A stretch of 64,000 nucleotides of DNA from an uncultured Kordiimonas sp. GTDB lineage: Bacteria; Pseudomonadota; Alphaproteobacteria; Sphingomonadales; Kordiimonadaceae. The translations under genes were made by a program, and so were the position numbers. This document shows positions 47,514-56,550 of the stretch, one piece after another. The notes under the pieces are model-generated. The model had not been told where the DNA came from. It ran no database searches and was given only the letters and a program-made list of their open reading frames with translations. Each line of letters starts with the position of its first letter. Position 1 is the first letter of the stretch. The DNA lies in contig CANLMI010000004.1 in the NCBI GenBank assembly GCA_947492375.1, positions 124,001-188,000 on the forward strand. The letters are read 5' to 3'.

Positions 47514-47882
47514 TTACTTTCGAACAGGCTCAACGCGGAGCTTAACGATGGTTTTCTTTTCGATCGATTTTTGAAATGTCAGGGCTAATTTGTGCTTTTC
47601 TCGTAAGCACATTAGTGCATCTGATTGGGGTATGCATTCCCAGCCTAGCGCAAGTAAATTAATATTATAGCGTTTGATTACCTCATTAATAGATAGGTCT
47701 GTTGTAAGAACGGTTTCTGCTACTGTTCCTGTGGGGGTATCAAAGACGAATCGACTTGTTGGATGAATTTCAAACATCTCTTTTAAGAGGGGTACATCAG
47801 GAAAGCCCTCTAAAAAAGGCTCTTGAGTTAGCACTGGCTTTGCGAGGCTTAAAGAAACAAGGATAGACAAAGTAAGTATCAT
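47514..47882 (-). CDS. Small exported protein of unknown function
   Basis: 122 residues. It begins with a hydrophobic segment MILTLSILVSLSLAKPVLTQ that looks like a signal peptide. The mature part has two Cys (WECIPQSDALMCL) that could form a disulfide, and ends with basic strands (KKTIVKLRVEPVRK). I do not recognise the family. It is divergent from the suf regulator across 255 bp. Confidence 0.6.
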   Translation of the reverse strand: MILTLSILVSLSLAKPVLTQEPFLEGFPDVPLLKEMFEIHPTSRFVFDTPTGTVAETVLTTDLSINEVIKRYNINLLALGWECIPQSDALMCLREKHKLALTFQKSIEKKTIVKLRVEPVRK

Positions 47883-48030
47883 GAGGCGATATATTCGAAT
47901 TGGTTATACAAGTTAATTGTTTTAAGAGTTGCAATGTCGCCTCCAATTTTTAAGGCGGTGCATTCAGTACAAGTATATACCTGATTATTGTTGAATTGGC
48001 TATGATCACCAGAAAACAAGTTTTATTCAT

Positions 48031-48060
48031 TTGACTTTTAAGGTTGAAACTATCATATGA
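48031..48060 (+). promoter_or_regulatory. Candidate sigma-70 promoter of the suf operon
   Basis: TTGACT at 48031-48036 and CATATG at 48054-48059 are spaced 17 bp. The predicted start of transcription would fall inside the palindrome that follows. Confidence 0.4.
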
Positions 48061-48085
48061 AATCATGACAAAAATGGTCATGATT
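48061..48085 (+). promoter_or_regulatory. Inverted repeat operator upstream of the Rrf2/IscR-like gene
   Basis: Perfect 9-bp arms AATCATGAC (48061-48069) and GTCATGATT (48077-48085) with a 7-base spacer, 52 bp upstream of the regulator ATG and over the predicted transcription start. Size and spacing suit a dimeric winged-helix repressor such as the Rrf2 protein encoded next. The binding protein is inferred. Confidence 0.6.
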
Positions 48086-48137
48086 AAAAAATACGAATAT
48101 ATTAATTGTTTATAGCATCGTTTTATAAGGTTTTTTG

Positions 48138-48593
48138 ATGATTCGATTAACGAATTTGGCAGACTATGCGGTTGTTTTGATGTGCGAAATGGTGCGCATT
48201 GATACAAAAGTTAATGCGCAGAGCTTATCTGATGCTACCAGGGTGCCGAATACAACAGTTGCGAAAATATTGAATTTATTAACGCGGGCTGGTTTGTTGA
48301 CCTCCCACCGCGGCCTTCATGGAGGGTTTGCTCTTGCGGAAGAGCCGAAAAATGTATCGGTGGCGGATATTATTGAAGCAATCGATGGCCCAATTGCTAT
48401 GACACATTGTTCGGAAGAACAAAATTCTGACTGTTCTTTCGATGAGATATGCGTTATGCGGCCGCATTGGCAATCCATAAACGGTGCAGTACGCAGTGCA
48501 CTTGCTGGTGTTAAACTAAATGATCTTGTAGCGGGTCCGCCTGCGGTAAATTTTTTACCTGCTGATCAAAAAGAAAATATCACAGCAAGTTAA
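48138..48593 (+). CDS. Rrf2/IscR-family SUF system regulator
   Basis: 151 residues. The winged helix-turn-helix starts MIRLTNLADYAVVLMCEM and continues SLSDATRVPNTTVAKILNLLTRAGLLTSHRGLHGGFALAE. Three Cys in CSEEQNSDCSFDEIC are the Fe-S ligands of IscR-like sensors. ATG 48138 has AAGG eight bases upstream and is preferred to the TTG one codon earlier. It leads the suf genes and probably represses them when its cluster is loaded. Confidence 0.9.
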   Translation: MIRLTNLADYAVVLMCEMVRIDTKVNAQSLSDATRVPNTTVAKILNLLTRAGLLTSHRGLHGGFALAEEPKNVSVADIIEAIDGPIAMTHCSEEQNSDCSFDEICVMRPHWQSINGAVRSALAGVKLNDLVAGPPAVNFLPADQKENITAS

Positions 48594-48628
48594 CAGAATT
48601 ATATAACCAAGAATAAGGAGCCGCCATT

Positions 48629-50098
48629 ATGGCTGGAACCGCTGAAGCCCGGCAGCAAGTTGAAGATGCAACGGGTGAATATAAATACGGCTTTGTAAGC
48701 GATGTCGATATGGACATGGCTCCTAAAGGCCTGAATGAAGATGTTATTCGGTTTATTTCTGCTAAGAAAAATGAGCCGGAATGGCTCTTGGAATGGCGCC
48801 TGAAAGCATATTATCAATGGCTTAAAATGGAAGAACCCGATTGGGCCAAGGTGAATTATCCGAAAATAGATTATAATGATATCTATTATTATGCGGCACC
48901 TAAAACGCAGGATAAACCCAAAAGCCTTGATGAAGTGGATCCTGAACTTATCCGTACTTACGAAAAGTTAGGCATTCCTCTTGAAGAGCAAAAGGTTCTG
49001 GCGGGTGTTGAGGGCGCGCGTAAGGTTGCTGTTGATGCGGTATTTGATTCTGTTTCTGTCGCAACGACATTCCGCGATGAGCTAAAGAAAGCCGGTGTGA
49101 TTTTCATGTCAATTTCTGAGGCTGTTCACGAGTATCCAGAGCTTGTGAAAAAATACCTGGCAACGGTTGTGCCAGTTCGTGATAACTATTTCGCTGCTCT
49201 TAACTGCGCAGTGTTTACAGACGGCACATTTGTTTACATTCCAAAAGGCGTTCGTTGCCCGATGGAGCTTTCTACATATTTCCGTATCAATACTGAAAAT
49301 ACAGGTCAGTTTGAGCGCACTCTTATTATTGCTGATGAAGGTTCTTATGTTTCCTATCTTGAGGGTTGTACGGCACCGATGCGTGATGAAAATCAGCTAC
49401 ATGCGGCTGTTGTTGAACTTGTAGCCCTTGATGACGCTGAGATTAAATACTCTACGGTTCAGAATTGGTATCCGGGCGATAAAGACGGCAAAGGTGGTAT
49501 CTATAATTTTGTTACCAAACGTGCGCTTTGTAAGGGTAAGAACTCCAAAGTATCATGGACGCAGGTGGAAACAGGCTCTGCGGTAACGTGGAAGTATCCT
49601 AGCTGTGTCCTGGCGGGCGAAAATTCGGTTGGTGAGTTTTATTCTGTTGCGGTTACAAACAACTATCAGCAGGCCGATACAGGTACAAAAATGATCCACC
49701 AAGGTGTTGGTTCACGCTCGACTATTATTTCCAAAGGTATTTCTGCGGGCAAATCGGAAAATACCTATAGGGGACTTGTCAAGGTACTCGCTGGTGCCGA
49801 GGGTGTCAGAAATTACACGCAGTGTGATTCGCTTCTGGTTTCAAGCGAATGCGGTGCGCACACGGTGCCTTACATAGAAGTTAAAAACCCATCTGCGCAA
49901 ATCGAGCATGAAGCAACGACATCAAAAATTTCTGATGATCAGTTGTTCTACTGCCGTTCACGTGGATTGGATGAAGAAGAAGCGGTTGCAATGATTGTTA
50001 ACGGTTTCTGTAAAGAAGTAATGCAGCATTTACCGATGGAGTTCGCTGTGGAGGCGCAGAAACTGCTTGGTATCAGCCTTGAAGGTAGCGTTGGATAA
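48629..50098 (+). CDS. sufB: Fe-S cluster assembly scaffold SufB
   Basis: 489 residues. [72 protein letters not shown] and SLEGSVG match SufB. It forms the SufBC2D scaffold in the cytoplasm. An ideal AAGGAG lies before the start. Confidence 0.98.
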   Translation: MAGTAEARQQVEDATGEYKYGFVSDVDMDMAPKGLNEDVIRFISAKKNEPEWLLEWRLKAYYQWLKMEEPDWAKVNYPKIDYNDIYYYAAPKTQDKPKSLDEVDPELIRTYEKLGIPLEEQKVLAGVEGARKVAVDAVFDSVSVATTFRDELKKAGVIFMSISEAVHEYPELVKKYLATVVPVRDNYFAALNCAVFTDGTFVYIPKGVRCPMELSTYFRINTENTGQFERTLIIADEGSYVSYLEGCTAPMRDENQLHAAVVELVALDDAEIKYSTVQNWYPGDKDGKGGIYNFVTKRALCKGKNSKVSWTQVETGSAVTWKYPSCVLAGENSVGEFYSVAVTNNYQQADTGTKMIHQGVGSRSTIISKGISAGKSENTYRGLVKVLAGAEGVRNYTQCDSLLVSSECGAHTVPYIEVKNPSAQIEHEATTSKISDDQLFYCRSRGLDEEEAVAMIVNGFCKEVMQHLPMEFAVEAQKLLGISLEGSVG

Positions 50099-50105
50099 AC
50101 GGATT

Positions 50106-50849
50106 ATGACAATGTTAAAAATTGAAAATCTACATGTACAAGTTGGTACAACTGAAATTATTAAAGGCTTAAACTTGGAAGTTAAAGCCGGTGAAGTTCA
50201 TGCAATCATGGGGCCGAACGGTGCTGGAAAATCAACACTTGCAAGCACAATCGCTGGCCGTGATGATTATGAAGTAACAAGTGGGTCAGTGACATTTCAA
50301 GGCAAAGACTTACTTGACCTGGAAAGTCACGAGCGTGCAGGTGAAGGCATTTTTCTTGGCTTCCAGTATCCGGTTGAAATCCCCGGTGTTTCAAACTTGA
50401 ATTTTCTAAGAACCGCCCTGAACGGTGTTAGAAAATATAAGGGCGAAGATGAGATGTCTGCTGGTGAATTTATGAAGCTTGTGCGTGCTAAAGCATCTGA
50501 TCTTAAGATGGATGTTGATATGCTAAAACGTTTCGTAAATGTTGGCTTTTCCGGCGGCGAGAAGAAACGGAACGAGATGGTTCAGATGGCTGTTCTTGAT
50601 CCTAAATTTGCTGTTCTTGATGAAACTGATTCTGGTCTCGATATTGACGCTTTAAGAATTGTATCTGAAGGCATTAACGCACAGCGCCGCGACGATACGG
50701 CTATTCTGTTGATTACACACTATCAGCGACTTCTGGATTATGTACAGCCTGATGTGGTGCATGTTTTGGCAGACGGCCAGATTGTAAAATCTGGTGGTAA
50801 AGAACTGGCTCTTGAACTCGAAGAAAAAGGCTATGCTGACGTTGCCTGA
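50106..50849 (+). CDS. sufC: Fe-S cluster assembly ATPase SufC
   Basis: 247 residues. ABC ATPase motifs: GPNGAGKSTLA, FSGGEKKRNEMVQ, AVLDETDSGLDIDALRIV and LLITHYQRLLDY. SufC drives the conformational change of the SufBCD scaffold. The frame extends upstream into sufB (50067); ATG 50106 gives the normal N-terminus MTMLKIENLHV. Confidence 0.97.
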   Translation: MTMLKIENLHVQVGTTEIIKGLNLEVKAGEVHAIMGPNGAGKSTLASTIAGRDDYEVTSGSVTFQGKDLLDLESHERAGEGIFLGFQYPVEIPGVSNLNFLRTALNGVRKYKGEDEMSAGEFMKLVRAKASDLKMDVDMLKRFVNVGFSGGEKKRNEMVQMAVLDPKFAVLDETDSGLDIDALRIVSEGINAQRRDDTAILLITHYQRLLDYVQPDVVHVLADGQIVKSGGKELALELEEKGYADVA

Positions 50850-50881
50850 GTTAAAGGGTAGCAAGCAGTATTGAAAACGCC

Positions 50882-52162
50882 ATGCAAGAAGCATTATTTG
50901 AAAATTATGAAAAGCAAGTTTGGGAATTGGCTGGAATTGTACCGGGTTCTGAGGGTGTTCGCATGCGTGCCTTCAAGCAAGCAGTTAAACTTGGGCTACC
51001 AACTAAGCGTGATGAAGACTGGCGCTATAGCGATGTGAAGTTTTTGAATGATATTTCATTCAGTATTTCAAAAAAACCAAAAGCCATTGAAGTTAAACAA
51101 GCTCCTTTGTCGCAAAATTACGCGGCGCGTCTGGTTTTTGTGAATGGGTATTTTGACGAAGATTTAAGCGATTATGCTGAGCTGTTGGAGGCCGTTAATG
51201 TACGCCCGCTTGCCAATCATTTTACCAGTAACCCTGACCGGGTTGATGAGTTGGTTGAAGGCGGTGACGGCGTTGCTCTTTTAAACACAGCGCTCATGAT
51301 TGGTGGTATGGTTATCTCCGTGCCGGCAAATACTGTGATTGAAAAACCGGTTGAGATTTTAAATTACTCAACAGGTACAGAGCAATCAGCAAGCCATATC
51401 AGGCATGTACTTGAAATTGGCGAGGCTGCATCGCTTAATATTATTGAGCATTTTGTAGGCGATGCTATTTCCGGAAACTACTGGAATAATTCAGTAATTC
51501 AGGCACGTGTATCTGAAGGCGGTAGCCTGACGCACCATAGGGTGCAAGAAGAAGGTGCGCATGCGTTCCATACGGCGAAAGCTCATGTTTCTCTGGATGC
51601 TGGTGCAAATTATAGCTGTAGCAATTTAATGTTAGGTGCCAAAGTTTCACGGTTTGAAGGCCATGTGAAAGTAATGGGTGAAGATGCAAGGGCAACAATT
51701 GATGGTGTTGCACTTGCTGGTAAAGACCAAAGCCATGACATTTTGACAAATGTTCGCCATATGGTGCCAGGGTCAACAAGTGACCAGGTAGTGCGCACAA
51801 TCGCCGATGCTTTTGGCAAAACAGCATTTCAGGGTAAAGTAATTGTCGATAAGGATGCGCAAGAGACTGAAGCTGATCAGTCATTTAAGGCGCTATTGTT
51901 TGACCGCCGCGGTGAAGCAAATGCTAAGCCTGAGCTAGAGATTTTAGCAGACGATGTAAAATGTAGCCACGGCGCCACTGTTGGTGAATTGGATGAAAAG
52001 GCAATTTTTTACCTGACATCCCGCGGCGTTGATCCGGTTACGGCACGACAAATCCTTGTTTCTGCGTTTACAGCAGATGCCTTTGAGCGTGTGGACGATG
52101 AACTTAAAACGGTTATTGCTGAAAAAGTTGCACAGTGGATGACTGAGCGCAATATCGGATAG
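50882..52162 (+). CDS. sufD: Fe-S cluster assembly protein SufD
   Basis: 426 residues. KRDEDWRYSDVKFL near the N-terminus, and C-terminal KCSHGATVGELDEKAIFYLTSRGVD with ARQILVSAFTADAF, are SufD landmarks (the CSHG His). It pairs with SufB in the scaffold. Confidence 0.97.
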   Translation: MQEALFENYEKQVWELAGIVPGSEGVRMRAFKQAVKLGLPTKRDEDWRYSDVKFLNDISFSISKKPKAIEVKQAPLSQNYAARLVFVNGYFDEDLSDYAELLEAVNVRPLANHFTSNPDRVDELVEGGDGVALLNTALMIGGMVISVPANTVIEKPVEILNYSTGTEQSASHIRHVLEIGEAASLNIIEHFVGDAISGNYWNNSVIQARVSEGGSLTHHRVQEEGAHAFHTAKAHVSLDAGANYSCSNLMLGAKVSRFEGHVKVMGEDARATIDGVALAGKDQSHDILTNVRHMVPGSTSDQVVRTIADAFGKTAFQGKVIVDKDAQETEADQSFKALLFDRRGEANAKPELEILADDVKCSHGATVGELDEKAIFYLTSRGVDPVTARQILVSAFTADAFERVDDELKTVIAEKVAQWMTERNIG

Positions 52163-52165
52163 ATA

Positions 52166-53443
52166 GTGAATGGTGTAATGGAAACAGCAGCAAGAAAAAT
52201 TGATCAATCTGCCTCTGGTGCTTCTGGACTTGATGTTGAGTCTATTCGTGCGGATTTCCCAATTCTGTCGCAAGAGGTATATGGCAAGCCCTTTACCTTT
52301 CTTGACTCGGCGGCTAGCGCACAAAAACCCAAGTGTGTAATTGATGCTGAAACAGGCCTTTATGAAGGCTACTATGCCAATATCCATAGAGGTATTTATA
52401 AATTCAGTCAGGATGCGACAGAAGCATATGAAAACACGCGGGAGCGCGTTCGTTCTTTCATAAATGCGAAGTCTACGAAAGAATGTATCTTTGTCCGCGG
52501 AGCTACAGAAGGCATTAATCTCGTTGCTCAAACGTGGGGCCGTCAAAATATTCAAGCCGGTGATGAAATTATCCTGAGTTGGATGGAGCATCATTCGAAT
52601 ATTGTGCCTTGGCAAATGTTGGCAGAAGAAAAAGGTGCAACCATTAAAGTGATACCAGTTCTTGAAGATGGTTCGCTTGATATGGATGTGTATCAAGATT
52701 TATTGTCTGAGAAAACCAAGCTTGTCGCTGTGGCGCATATTTCCAATTCGATCGGAACCATTAATCCAATTGGCCCTATTACTTCAATGGCGCACAGTGC
52801 GGGTGCGCTTGTGCTGATTGATGGGTGCCAGGCTGCTCCTCATATGAAAATTGATGTTCAGGATTTGGATGCTGACTTTTATGCATTTTCTGCTCATAAG
52901 GCATATGGCCCGACAGGTATTGGTGTCATTTATGGCAAAGAGCATTTGTTGGATGCTATGCCACCGTGGCACGGCGGCGGTGATATGATTGCAACTGTCT
53001 CTTTTGATGGTACTACATATAATGATTTGCCATATAAATTTGAAGCAGGGACGCCGAATATTGCTGGCGGTATTGCGATGGCAACAGCGCTCGACTATAT
53101 TGAAAACATAGGTTTTGATAAAATAGCGGCTCATGAAGCTGATATTCTACACTATGCAACGCAGCGCCTGAGTGAGTTCAATAGCTTGCGCATCATTGGC
53201 ACAGCGCCAGAAAAAACAGCTTTGGTCAGCTTTGTTATGAATGATGCCCACCCTCATGATGTTGGTACTATTCTTGATCGCCAAGGTGTCGCGGTGCGTG
53301 TGGGGCATCACTGTGCACAGCCCATAATGGACCGGTTTGATATTTCGGGCACTGTTCGTGCTAGTTTCGGTATTTATAATGACCATAATGATGTTGACCG
53401 TCTTGTTGACGGTTTGAAAAAAGTAATGGATATCTTTGGATGA
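52166..53443 (+). CDS. sufS: Cysteine desulfurase SufS
   Basis: 425 residues from GTG (an ATG lies four codons on). PLP lysine in FSAHKAYGPTGIGV, substrate-activating Cys in VRVGHHCAQPIMDRF, and the HSNIVPWQ segment define group II desulfurases. It supplies persulfide sulfur. SufE, the usual acceptor, is not in the operon. Confidence 0.96.
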   Translation: MNGVMETAARKIDQSASGASGLDVESIRADFPILSQEVYGKPFTFLDSAASAQKPKCVIDAETGLYEGYYANIHRGIYKFSQDATEAYENTRERVRSFINAKSTKECIFVRGATEGINLVAQTWGRQNIQAGDEIILSWMEHHSNIVPWQMLAEEKGATIKVIPVLEDGSLDMDVYQDLLSEKTKLVAVAHISNSIGTINPIGPITSMAHSAGALVLIDGCQAAPHMKIDVQDLDADFYAFSAHKAYGPTGIGVIYGKEHLLDAMPPWHGGGDMIATVSFDGTTYNDLPYKFEAGTPNIAGGIAMATALDYIENIGFDKIAAHEADILHYATQRLSEFNSLRIIGTAPEKTALVSFVMNDAHPHDVGTILDRQGVAVRVGHHCAQPIMDRFDISGTVRASFGIYNDHNDVDRLVDGLKKVMDIFG

Positions 53444-54012
53444 GCGAAGACAATAAAAATCGGGATATTCTTGATACAAGTAACGGTGTATCAAGTGGTA
53501 TGATGGCTGACCATGAAGCGTTTCCTGTGGATAATATGCCGAAAACAGATGTTGAACGCCCTGTTTATGGTCAGATGCAGAATAGTTATTTTTTGAATAA
53601 ATTTCTTGATAAAAAAACAGCAGAACATGAAGCCAACTCTGACGCTGATAGTCAGAGCACTGGTCAATCTGTTGATCAGGCAGGCGGTCAAGATATCGAT
53701 ATTTCTCCAGAAGATTTACAAGCCCGGGTTATTGACGCTTTAAAAGAAATATATGACCCTGAAATACTGGTTAATATCTATGAACTTGGCCTGATTTACG
53801 ATGTTGAGGTTGCAAACGATAAAAGCGTTTTGGTTACTATGACGCTTACAACGCCGCATTGCCCAGTTGCAGAGTCGATGCCCGGTGAAGTGGAACTGCG
53901 TGTTAATTCTGTTGTCGGCACAAACGGTGCCGAAGTTCGCCTTGTTTGGGAGCCACCGTGGGATATGGCCCGCATGTCTGATGAAGCGCGCCTTGAACTT
54001 GGTCTTTTGTAG
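53440..54012 (+). CDS. sufT: SUF-associated DUF59/MIP18-family protein (SufT-like)
   Basis: 190 residues. The last ~100 form the DUF59 domain: VIDALKEIYDPEILVNIYELGLIYDV, LTTPHCPVAESMP with the conserved Cys, and VWEPPWDMARMSDEARLELGLL. The first ~90 residues are polar and low-complexity, an extension of unknown role. MIP18 proteins help deliver or mature Fe-S clusters. The start overlaps sufS (ATGA). Confidence 0.9.
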   Translation: MSEDNKNRDILDTSNGVSSGMMADHEAFPVDNMPKTDVERPVYGQMQNSYFLNKFLDKKTAEHEANSDADSQSTGQSVDQAGGQDIDISPEDLQARVIDALKEIYDPEILVNIYELGLIYDVEVANDKSVLVTMTLTTPHCPVAESMPGEVELRVNSVVGTNGAEVRLVWEPPWDMARMSDEARLELGLL

Positions 54013-54023
54013 GAGTGTATGTA

Positions 54024-54350
54024 ATGAAAGCTATTCAAATTACAGATAAAGCCGCTGAGCATATTAAAGCCTTGCTCGCAAAAGACCCAGAGGCTGTTGG
54101 TATCAAGCTCGGAACAGAAACACATGGTTGCTCGGGCCTTGGGTATACGGTTGATTATGTCAAAGAAGCTTCCAATGATGACGAACTTGTCGAAGATAAA
54201 GGCGTAAAACTGTTCATTGACCGTAAGTCACTTTTGTTTCTTTTGGGTACTCAGATGGACTGGGAAGACACAATGTTTTCAACGGGCTTCAAATTTACCA
54301 ATCCAAATGAAAAAGGCCGCTGCGGTTGTGGTGAAAGCTTCCACGTATAG
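54024..54350 (+). CDS. sufA: A-type Fe-S carrier SufA/IscA
   Basis: 108 residues. The three ligand Cys lie in THGCSGLGY and the terminal GRCGCGESFHV. It carries clusters to apo-proteins. ATG 54024 has AGGAG eight bases upstream; the GTG at 54015 lies within that site and is rejected. A short palindrome (54348-54363) covers its stop codon and that of the opposing gene. Confidence 0.95.
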   Translation: MKAIQITDKAAEHIKALLAKDPEAVGIKLGTETHGCSGLGYTVDYVKEASNDDELVEDKGVKLFIDRKSLLFLLGTQMDWEDTMFSTGFKFTNPNEKGRCGCGESFHV

Positions 54351-54352
54351 CG

Positions 54353-54934
54353 TCAGGACGCTAAGGCGATCAGGTCGTCACGCATTTTAAAATATTTAAA
54401 TGTTTCTGGTTTGACATCATTTCGATTGATTTGGTCGGGTGAAGCTATAATGGATATGCGGGTCTCGACAAATGAGAAGGACCCTGTCGGCATTTCTGTA
54501 TAACCTTTGATATTATTTTGCGAAGGCCAGATACCTCCGATAAGTTGTAGGTTTTTTGTTTCTGACCAAAAGGGCAGAAAGGCACCGGACACCGTATCAA
54601 AGAATGTGCCATTTGCCATAACTGTTGCTTCAAAGGTGACGCCAGCTCTTTTGTTTCTGAGTAAACTGGTTAATAAGTCACGCCATGCCGACAATTGATT
54701 AAGCTCAAGTGGCAAGTTGATTATGTTAGCATTGTTAACGTTATACGATGCCAGGAAACTATCAATGAAGCTACCTGATAGTCGTTTCTGTAACGTGCCA
54801 GACTGCGAGCTTTCTAATACCAACATAAAAGGGAGGAGTTTTTTCAAACACATTGGATTGAAATTCACCCTGTTTGGTATGCTTATCCCCGTACGTAATT
54901 CGTGCCAATAATCTATGTATTTCTTTGCGTCCAT
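54353..54934 (-). CDS. PAS_5-type PAS-domain protein
   Basis: 193 residues. WHELRTGISIPNRVNFNPMCLKKLLPFMLVLE followed by KRLSGSFIDSFLASYN matches the PAS_5 family common in alphaproteobacteria. No output domain is present. Function is unknown; some relatives act in stress or c-di-GMP-linked signalling, but nothing here proves it. Confidence 0.72.
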   Translation of the reverse strand: MDAKKYIDYWHELRTGISIPNRVNFNPMCLKKLLPFMLVLESSQSGTLQKRLSGSFIDSFLASYNVNNANIINLPLELNQLSAWRDLLTSLLRNKRAGVTFEATVMANGTFFDTVSGAFLPFWSETKNLQLIGGIWPSQNNIKGYTEMPTGSFSFVETRISIIASPDQINRNDVKPETFKYFKMRDDLIALAS

Positions 54935-55209
54935 TTTGACCCCACAGTTGACGCTAATGAATATCGAAAAGCAAATTTAATACGGAAGGCAGCACTCAAT
55001 TAAAGTGCTTAGGTTACCACGAGCTAAAAATTAACACGCAGGTAAACCCCACCAATATCTTATTTACTTGTTGTAAGTTCTTCTTTGTGGAACTTGTAAT
55101 GAATATAGATTTATCTTCCCGGAAGTCAGGAACATAAATGTCACTGATTTATAGATCAAGAGAATTATTCATTATCTCTATAGTCTCGCTGCAATTTTAT
55201 AGTCAGCTA

Positions 55210-56550
55210 CTATAAATCACTGATTAGAGCGATAGCCCTATCTTCATTCTTGATAGGGTAAACAGGATTGCCTTTGGCGGTGTCCTGCCAAATAAATGTA
55301 TCAAATCCGTTGCATGAATTACAAAGAATTGACCATGTCTCCTCTGTATTATTACAATCTTCGCATCGCCATGTGGACACAGGTGTTGCCAAAGCCAGTT
55401 CTTTTTCTAATTCGGTTAAGGTTTCACCTTGAGCGCGCCAAATGTTTAATGCCAATCGAACGGTGTCGGATGATCGTTTGCCTTTTATGGTTTTATCGAT
55501 CAATTCGCGTGCTTCAGACACTTGACCTGCGTCAAATGAAGCACCGGCAGTTGCCTGGATGGATAATTCATTATTTGGGTTACGGGCACTTAGTTTTTGA
55601 ACCCGAATTCGCCAATCATCTTTGCTTTCATGAGGGTCAATATCTTTAAATAATGTGAGCAGTGATGGGCGCGGTGCAATCTCCCATGCTTTTAGAATCA
55701 ATTTTTCTGCTTTTGTTTTTTGTCCATTTTTTAATTCTATATTTGCAAGGCCTACTGCTGCAGGTGCGAATTCTGGGCGTAGCTTCAAGGCTTGTTTAAA
55801 TTCTTTCTGGGCATTGGAGCTATCGCCTTGCAGGCTGCTCTCCATTGCTCTTGCATAGATGATAGCGCCTTTATGGCGATCAACCGTTGATTTATCCAAG
55901 AGTTTTTCTTTGGCAACTTTATCGAGGGCAATTTCAGCTTCGGCCCAGTTACCAGCGCTAATCTCTAATGCAAATAGGGTCTTGAGCACCCAGGGGCTTT
56001 TCCGATTTTCTTGAAAAGCAATTCGGGCCAACCTAAGGGCTTCGCTGTGCTGACCATTTGTTCTGGCTTCTCCGAGTAGCCCGCGAATACCAATTAATTT
56101 ACCGTCTTCTGTTTTTTCCAGCTCTTTATATCTCGATTTTGCTTCATTGCGGTTCCCTGATCTGCTTGCTGCTTCTGCGGCAATTAAATGCACCATAGGC
56201 TGAGGGGGTAATAATACTTCGGCTTGAGATATTAATTTTGTTGCAAGTCGGTGATCCCCTGCGGATAGGGCAACAAGGGATTGGTTCAATAGTTTCAGCC
56301 CTCTTGTTTGTCTTTTGACAGCACTGTTTGATCCCAAAATTGGTGTTTCTCTACGTAAGTAGCCTATCAACCATACGAGGCCACCAGATAGGGCTATTAA
56401 GAGAGTTGTAAAACCTGTGAGCACCGCAAAGCTGGTGTCGATTTTATATGATTTAAAGTCGATCGAAACTACACCCGGGTTATCTGCTAACCATACGGTA
56501 AGAAATGCCAAAATAAATATAGTGAGGAAAAATACAATAATGCGTGTCAC
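55210..56550 (-). CDS. hemY: HemY-type tetratricopeptide membrane protein
   Basis: 446 residues. Two N-terminal membrane helices (IIVFFLTIFILAFLTVWLA and FAVLTGFTTLLIALSGGLVWLIGYL) precede TPR repeats over residues ~90-390. A C-terminal zinc ribbon (WRCEDC ... LCNSCNGFDTFIW) closes the protein. HemY-N proteins sit beside haem synthesis genes; the name is historical and this is not protoporphyrinogen oxidase. Its GTG start overlaps the mitofilin stop. Confidence 0.88.
   Translation of the reverse strand: MTRIIVFFLTIFILAFLTVWLADNPGVVSIDFKSYKIDTSFAVLTGFTTLLIALSGGLVWLIGYLRRETPILGSNSAVKRQTRGLKLLNQSLVALSAGDHRLATKLISQAEVLLPPQPMVHLIAAEAASRSGNRNEAKSRYKELEKTEDGKLIGIRGLLGEARTNGQHSEALRLARIAFQENRKSPWVLKTLFALEISAGNWAEAEIALDKVAKEKLLDKSTVDRHKGAIIYARAMESSLQGDSSNAQKEFKQALKLRPEFAPAAVGLANIELKNGQKTKAEKLILKAWEIAPRPSLLTLFKDIDPHESKDDWRIRVQKLSARNPNNELSIQATAGASFDAGQVSEARELIDKTIKGKRSSDTVRLALNIWRAQGETLTELEKELALATPVSTWRCEDCNNTEETWSILCNSCNGFDTFIWQDTAKGNPVYPIKNEDRAIALISDL

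Noticed and set aside
51465-52696. Minus-strand frames of up to 250 codons across sufD and sufS
   Set aside because: Antisense to well-supported essential genes and without recognisable domains.
54348-54363. TAGCGTC-AG-GACGCTA palindrome over the sufA and PAS gene stops as a terminator
   Set aside because: The loop would be too small without opening base pairs and there is no T-run on either side; noted only as a palindrome.
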